Shown here one piece after another: positions 4,946-7,330 of a DNA stretch of 7,330 nt. Made by a program: the position numbers and the translations under genes. The notes under the pieces are model-generated. The model did no database searches and was not told the origin of the DNA. It saw only the letters and a program-made list of their open reading frames with translations. Source of the stretch: an uncultured Collinsella sp. (lineage in GTDB: Bacteria > Actinomycetota > Coriobacteriia > Coriobacteriales > Coriobacteriaceae); contig CABRZC010000094.1 of the NCBI GenBank assembly GCA_902475375.1, positions 1 to 7,330 on the forward strand, given 5' to 3'. How positions within the stretch are numbered: position 1 is the stretch's first letter; each line of letters starts with the position of its first letter.

Positions 4946-6265
4946 ATGTCTACCGATTCCATCCGCGATGCCGCTTTTTGCGATGTCTTGAACCGCGAGC
5001 TTGTCTGTGCGCTCGGCTGCACCGAGCCTATTGCCGTTGCCTATGCAGCGGCGCTGGCGAGCCAGACACTCGGTTGCGAACCCGATCATATGGATGTTGC
5101 CTGCTCGGGCAATATCATCAAGAACGTTAAGAGCGTGACCGTGCCCAACTCGGGCGGCATGCACGGTATTGAAGCGGCGGCCGTGCTGGGTGCCGTGGGC
5201 GGCGACGCCAAGAGTGCGCTCGAGGTGCTCGAGAGCGTCGATGACGCGGATCGCGCCCGCGTGGCCGAGCTGCTTGCTGATGCCGGTTACTGCGATGTGT
5301 CGCTTGTCGAGGGTGTGCCCAACCTCTACATCAAGGTGACTGCCACAGCCGGGGGCCATACCGCAGTCGTCGAGATTACCGACCACCACACCAATGTCAC
5401 GTGCCATACGCTCGACGGTATTCCGGTATGCGGCAAGTCGGCGGGGGAGTGTGCCGCCTGCGCCGAGCGCGTTGTGGCCGAGCGTGCGGCAGATAGCGCT
5501 GACACGCCCATGTCGATTGAGTCCATCATCGACTTTATCGAGGACGGCGACATCGATGGTGCCCGCGCTGCCGTTGAACGTCAGATTGAGCTGAACGGCG
5601 CGATCAGCGCCGAGGGCCTGGCGCACGCTTGGGGTGCCGAGGTTGGCCGCACGCTGCTGGGTGCTCGTGCCGATGACGTCGCCTGCCGTGCCCGCGCCCG
5701 TGCGGCCGCCGGGTCCGACGCCCGCATGAACGGCTGTGCGCTGCCGGTCGCCATTGTGTGCGGCTCGGGCAACCAGGGCATTACCTGCGCACTGCCCGTT
5801 ATGGAGTATGCCGAGTACCTGCGCTGCGACCACGATCGCCTGGTGCGCGCCGTGATGCTGTCCGATCTTATCGCCGTGCATATCAAGAGCTATATTGGTG
5901 CGCTCTCGGCGTTTTGCGGTGCTATTTGCGCCGCGTGTGGCGCCGGCGCTGCGATTACCTGGCTGTGCGGTGGCACGCGCGAGCAGATTGGCGCGACGGT
6001 TTCGAACACACTCGGTAACGTGGGCGGCATCGTGTGCGATGGCGCCAAGGCAAGCTGTGCCGCCAAGATTTCCGCTGCCGTTGATGCGGCGATTCTGGGT
6101 CACGATATGGCCATGCAGGGTCGCGGCTTCCGCGCCGGTGAGGGCCTGATCCAGGATACCGTCGAGCAGACAATCGCCAGCATGGGCTACGTGGGCCGTG
6201 TGGGCATGAAAGACACCGACGTCGAGATCCTCAACATTATGATCGGCAAGACTCGAGTCTGTTAG
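4946..6265 (+). CDS. L-cysteine desulfidase / serine dehydratase alpha-like protein (CyuA/YhaM, UPF0597 type)
   Basis: Likely an oxygen-sensitive [4Fe-4S] enzyme that converts L-cysteine to hydrogen sulfide, pyruvate and ammonia, as described for archaeal CdsB and E. coli CyuA (YhaM). The product is 439 residues, matching the full-length family. Markers are the N-terminal ALGCTEPIAVAYA (22-34, C25), CSGNIIKNVKSVTVPNSGG (53-71), AIVCGSGNQGI (269-279, C272), and the C-terminal region FCGAICAACGAGAAI (323-337) plus GGIVCDGAKASC (360-371). By analogy with serine dehydratases, C328 or C331 with C364 and C371 are the likeliest cluster ligands; this is inference. The protein has 22 cysteines, about 5%, unusually many. 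The ATG at 4946 follows AGGAGA (4935-4940) closely, and the open frame from 4859 adds no family sequence. No dedicated cysteine transporter adjoins it. Activity on L-serine is the main alternative. Confidence 0.88.
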   Translation: MSTDSIRDAAFCDVLNRELVCALGCTEPIAVAYAAALASQTLGCEPDHMDVACSGNIIKNVKSVTVPNSGGMHGIEAAAVLGAVGGDAKSALEVLESVDDADRARVAELLADAGYCDVSLVEGVPNLYIKVTATAGGHTAVVEITDHHTNVTCHTLDGIPVCGKSAGECAACAERVVAERAADSADTPMSIESIIDFIEDGDIDGARAAVERQIELNGAISAEGLAHAWGAEVGRTLLGARADDVACRARARAAAGSDARMNGCALPVAIVCGSGNQGITCALPVMEYAEYLRCDHDRLVRAVMLSDLIAVHIKSYIGALSAFCGAICAACGAGAAITWLCGGTREQIGATVSNTLGNVGGIVCDGAKASCAAKISAAVDAAILGHDMAMQGRGFRAGEGLIQDTVEQTIASMGYVGRVGMKDTDVEILNIMIGKTRVC

Positions 6266-6292
6266 TTACGCGGTTTTACCAAACCGCGTAAC
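6265..6292 (+). terminator. Perfect 12-bp hairpin at the desulfidase stop codon
   Basis: GTTACGCGGTTT (6265-6276) pairs perfectly with AAACCGCGTAAC (6281-6292) around the loop TACC. The stem begins on the last base of the TAG stop. There is no U run after it (next bases CAGTCGAC), so it is not a canonical intrinsic terminator. It may protect the 3' end, assist termination with the downstream structure, or be an operator-like dyad. Confidence 0.5.
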
Positions 6293-6305
6293 CAGTCGAC
6301 GCTGC

Positions 6306-6404
6306 AAACGTTCCTAAGCGGCAATCTGCCTTTCAATCGTCGGGCATGGCCAGAAGGCCTATGCCCTCCTCTTTCAAGGCACATTGCTCGCTTAGGGGCA
6401 TTTT
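6306..6404. other. Long multi-segment hairpin between convergent genes
   Basis: Paired segments, outside in, are CCTAAGCG (6313-6320)/CGCTTAGG (6389-6396), GCAAT (6321-6325)/ATTGC (6383-6387) with a bulged T, TGCCTT (6327-6332)/AAGGCA (6376-6381) after a C-C mismatch, a symmetric 9x9 internal loop, GGGCAT (6342-6347)/ATGCCC (6361-6366), and GGCC/GGCC with a bulged T around the loop AGAA. That is 29 pairs over 84 bases. Three more pairs (6310-6312 with 6397-6399) and an AAA/TTT clamp extend it, ending in TTTT (6401-6404). It may be a bidirectional terminator, a small RNA or a palindromic repeat element. Confidence 0.55.
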
Positions 6405-6454
6405 CGCTGACTTATGCTCAACCTGCGGCGTTATTTTGTTTGGAGCGAGGGGTC

Positions 6455-7213
6455 TTACGACAGTTCGTCGGCTACTTGGTGTTCGTAGAAGGCTTCTACT
6501 ACGGCGTTGAAGTTGCGGGCGAAGTCTTCCATGGTTCCGTGCCAGGTGGCTCGGCCGGGTTTTCCCTGGCCAACATAGGCAGTTTGAATGCCGCAGGCGG
6601 GGCTGGGGAAGTCGCGCCTGGGATCGTTGCCCACCATAAGGACCTCGTGCGGCTCGAGTCCCATCACCTGAAGCTGCTCTAGATAGTAGGTGGCATCGGG
6701 CTTGCAGCGGGTGGTGTTTCCCATGTGCGTGACGAGCTCAAAGGGGGCGTCGGCCAGGTCGCCCCAACCCATGCGGCACTCGATGGCCCCCTGGGGAAAG
6801 CTGGGGTTGGTAAAGAGCGCGCAGCGCAGTCCTGCGTCCTGTACGGCCTGGAGAGCGGCGTGTGCGCCCGGCATGGCGTGGGCGTTGATGACATCGTCGT
6901 TCTTGTACGGAAGCACTTCGCGGTCGTAGTAGGTAAACGCCTCGTAGATGAGGGGATCGGAGAGGCAGATGCCGCATCGGCGCTCAACCTCGGTGCGGTA
7001 AAACTCAAGATTGGTGCGGTTATCCGTGCCGCTTCGGCGATTGGCGTTGAGGTCGACCAGGATGGTGCCGAGGCGCGCCATCGTGCCACCGCGGCTGCGG
7101 CGACCGATATCCGCGAGCATCGACGAGACATCCTTAAAATAGCGAAGGATGAACGCGTTGAGGTTGATGCTAAGAAGCGTCTCGTCCATATCGAAAACGA
7201 CTGCTTTGAGCAC
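6455..7213 (-). CDS. HAD-superfamily hydrolase
   Basis: Predicted cytosolic magnesium-dependent phosphatase or phosphatase-like hydrolase of 252 residues. The four HAD motifs are present: motif I VVFDMDETL with nucleophile D8 and acid/base D10, motif II LFTNP with T135, motif III lysine K171 in RCKPDATYY, and motif IV GNDPRRDF with D197 and D201. Residues of about 15-110 between motifs I and II form a helical cap of C1 type, as in phosphoglycolate phosphatase-like members, so the substrate is probably a small phosphorylated metabolite that cannot be named. The start is GTG at 7213. It is supported by GAGAAAGG about 7 bases upstream and by the lack of an in-frame ATG before the first HAD strand. 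It stands alone and converges on the desulfidase gene. No convincing promoter was found in the 117 bases upstream before the window edge. Confidence 0.9.
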   Translation of the reverse strand: MLKAVVFDMDETLLSINLNAFILRYFKDVSSMLADIGRRSRGGTMARLGTILVDLNANRRSGTDNRTNLEFYRTEVERRCGICLSDPLIYEAFTYYDREVLPYKNDDVINAHAMPGAHAALQAVQDAGLRCALFTNPSFPQGAIECRMGWGDLADAPFELVTHMGNTTRCKPDATYYLEQLQVMGLEPHEVLMVGNDPRRDFPSPACGIQTAYVGQGKPGRATWHGTMEDFARNFNAVVEAFYEHQVADELS

Positions 7214-7330
7214 GCGGGCACCTTTCTCGAAAAATCGTTCCAGAATCGTTGGCTCCGGATACTTTACCCCAAAGCCGTATGCCTAACTGCCTATCGTCAA
7301 CTTATGGGGACGGTCGTCCACAAGATTGCG

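Noticed and set aside
4812..4991. 59-codon frame overlapping the start of the desulfidase gene
   Set aside because: No ribosome binding site before the ATG. It runs through the predicted promoter and overlaps the desulfidase gene by 46 bases in another frame, so a leader ORF is unlikely.
6361..6507. Roughly 49-codon frame starting inside the long hairpin
   Set aside because: No ribosome binding site, starts within a stem, and runs into the convergent HAD gene.

Overview
The window is about 60% GC by eye. It holds five recognisable metabolic genes, one HAD-superfamily phosphatase-like gene and one unrecognised 56-residue ORF. Codon third positions are GC-rich, ribosome binding sites are AGGAG-like, intrinsic terminators are compact and GC-rich, and an iron-sulfur-type cysteine desulfidase is present. 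Together these suggest an anaerobic actinobacterium, most plausibly of the class Coriobacteriia (Collinsella-like). That placement is inference from style and gene set; no rRNA or other strict marker is present.

Layout, left to right. argG (84-1310, +) and argH (1833-3263, +) encode the last two steps of arginine synthesis (citrulline to argininosuccinate to arginine plus fumarate). They are not tightly coupled. A 522-base gap between them holds a strong terminator-like hairpin (1467-1490) and a 56-codon ORF with an excellent ribosome binding site (1544-1714). A terminator follows argH, then a 385-base gap with phased repeats, alternative stem-loops and a good promoter, leading to ndk (3649-4053, +). 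ndk and rpiB (4207-4674, -) converge on two back-to-back hairpin terminators. rpiB diverges from a cysteine desulfidase/serine dehydratase-like gene (4946-6265, +) across a 271-base control region rich in perfect palindromes. That gene converges on a HAD hydrolase gene (6455-7213, -), and the 189 bases between them hold a 12-bp perfect hairpin and a roughly 90-base multi-segment hairpin.

Functional links. argG and argH act in sequence. ndk (nucleotide triphosphate balance) and rpiB (pentose phosphate isomerisation) are housekeeping genes and appear to be single-gene transcription units. The desulfidase would turn L-cysteine into sulfide, pyruvate and ammonia. Nothing here amounts to a defence system, mobile element or CRISPR array. 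The less ordinary content is non-coding: a palindrome CGCTTWAGCG that occurs before argH and twice between rpiB and the desulfidase gene, a heptamer AGCGTTT paired before both ndk and rpiB, helically phased repeats upstream of ndk, and the long hairpin at 6306-6404.
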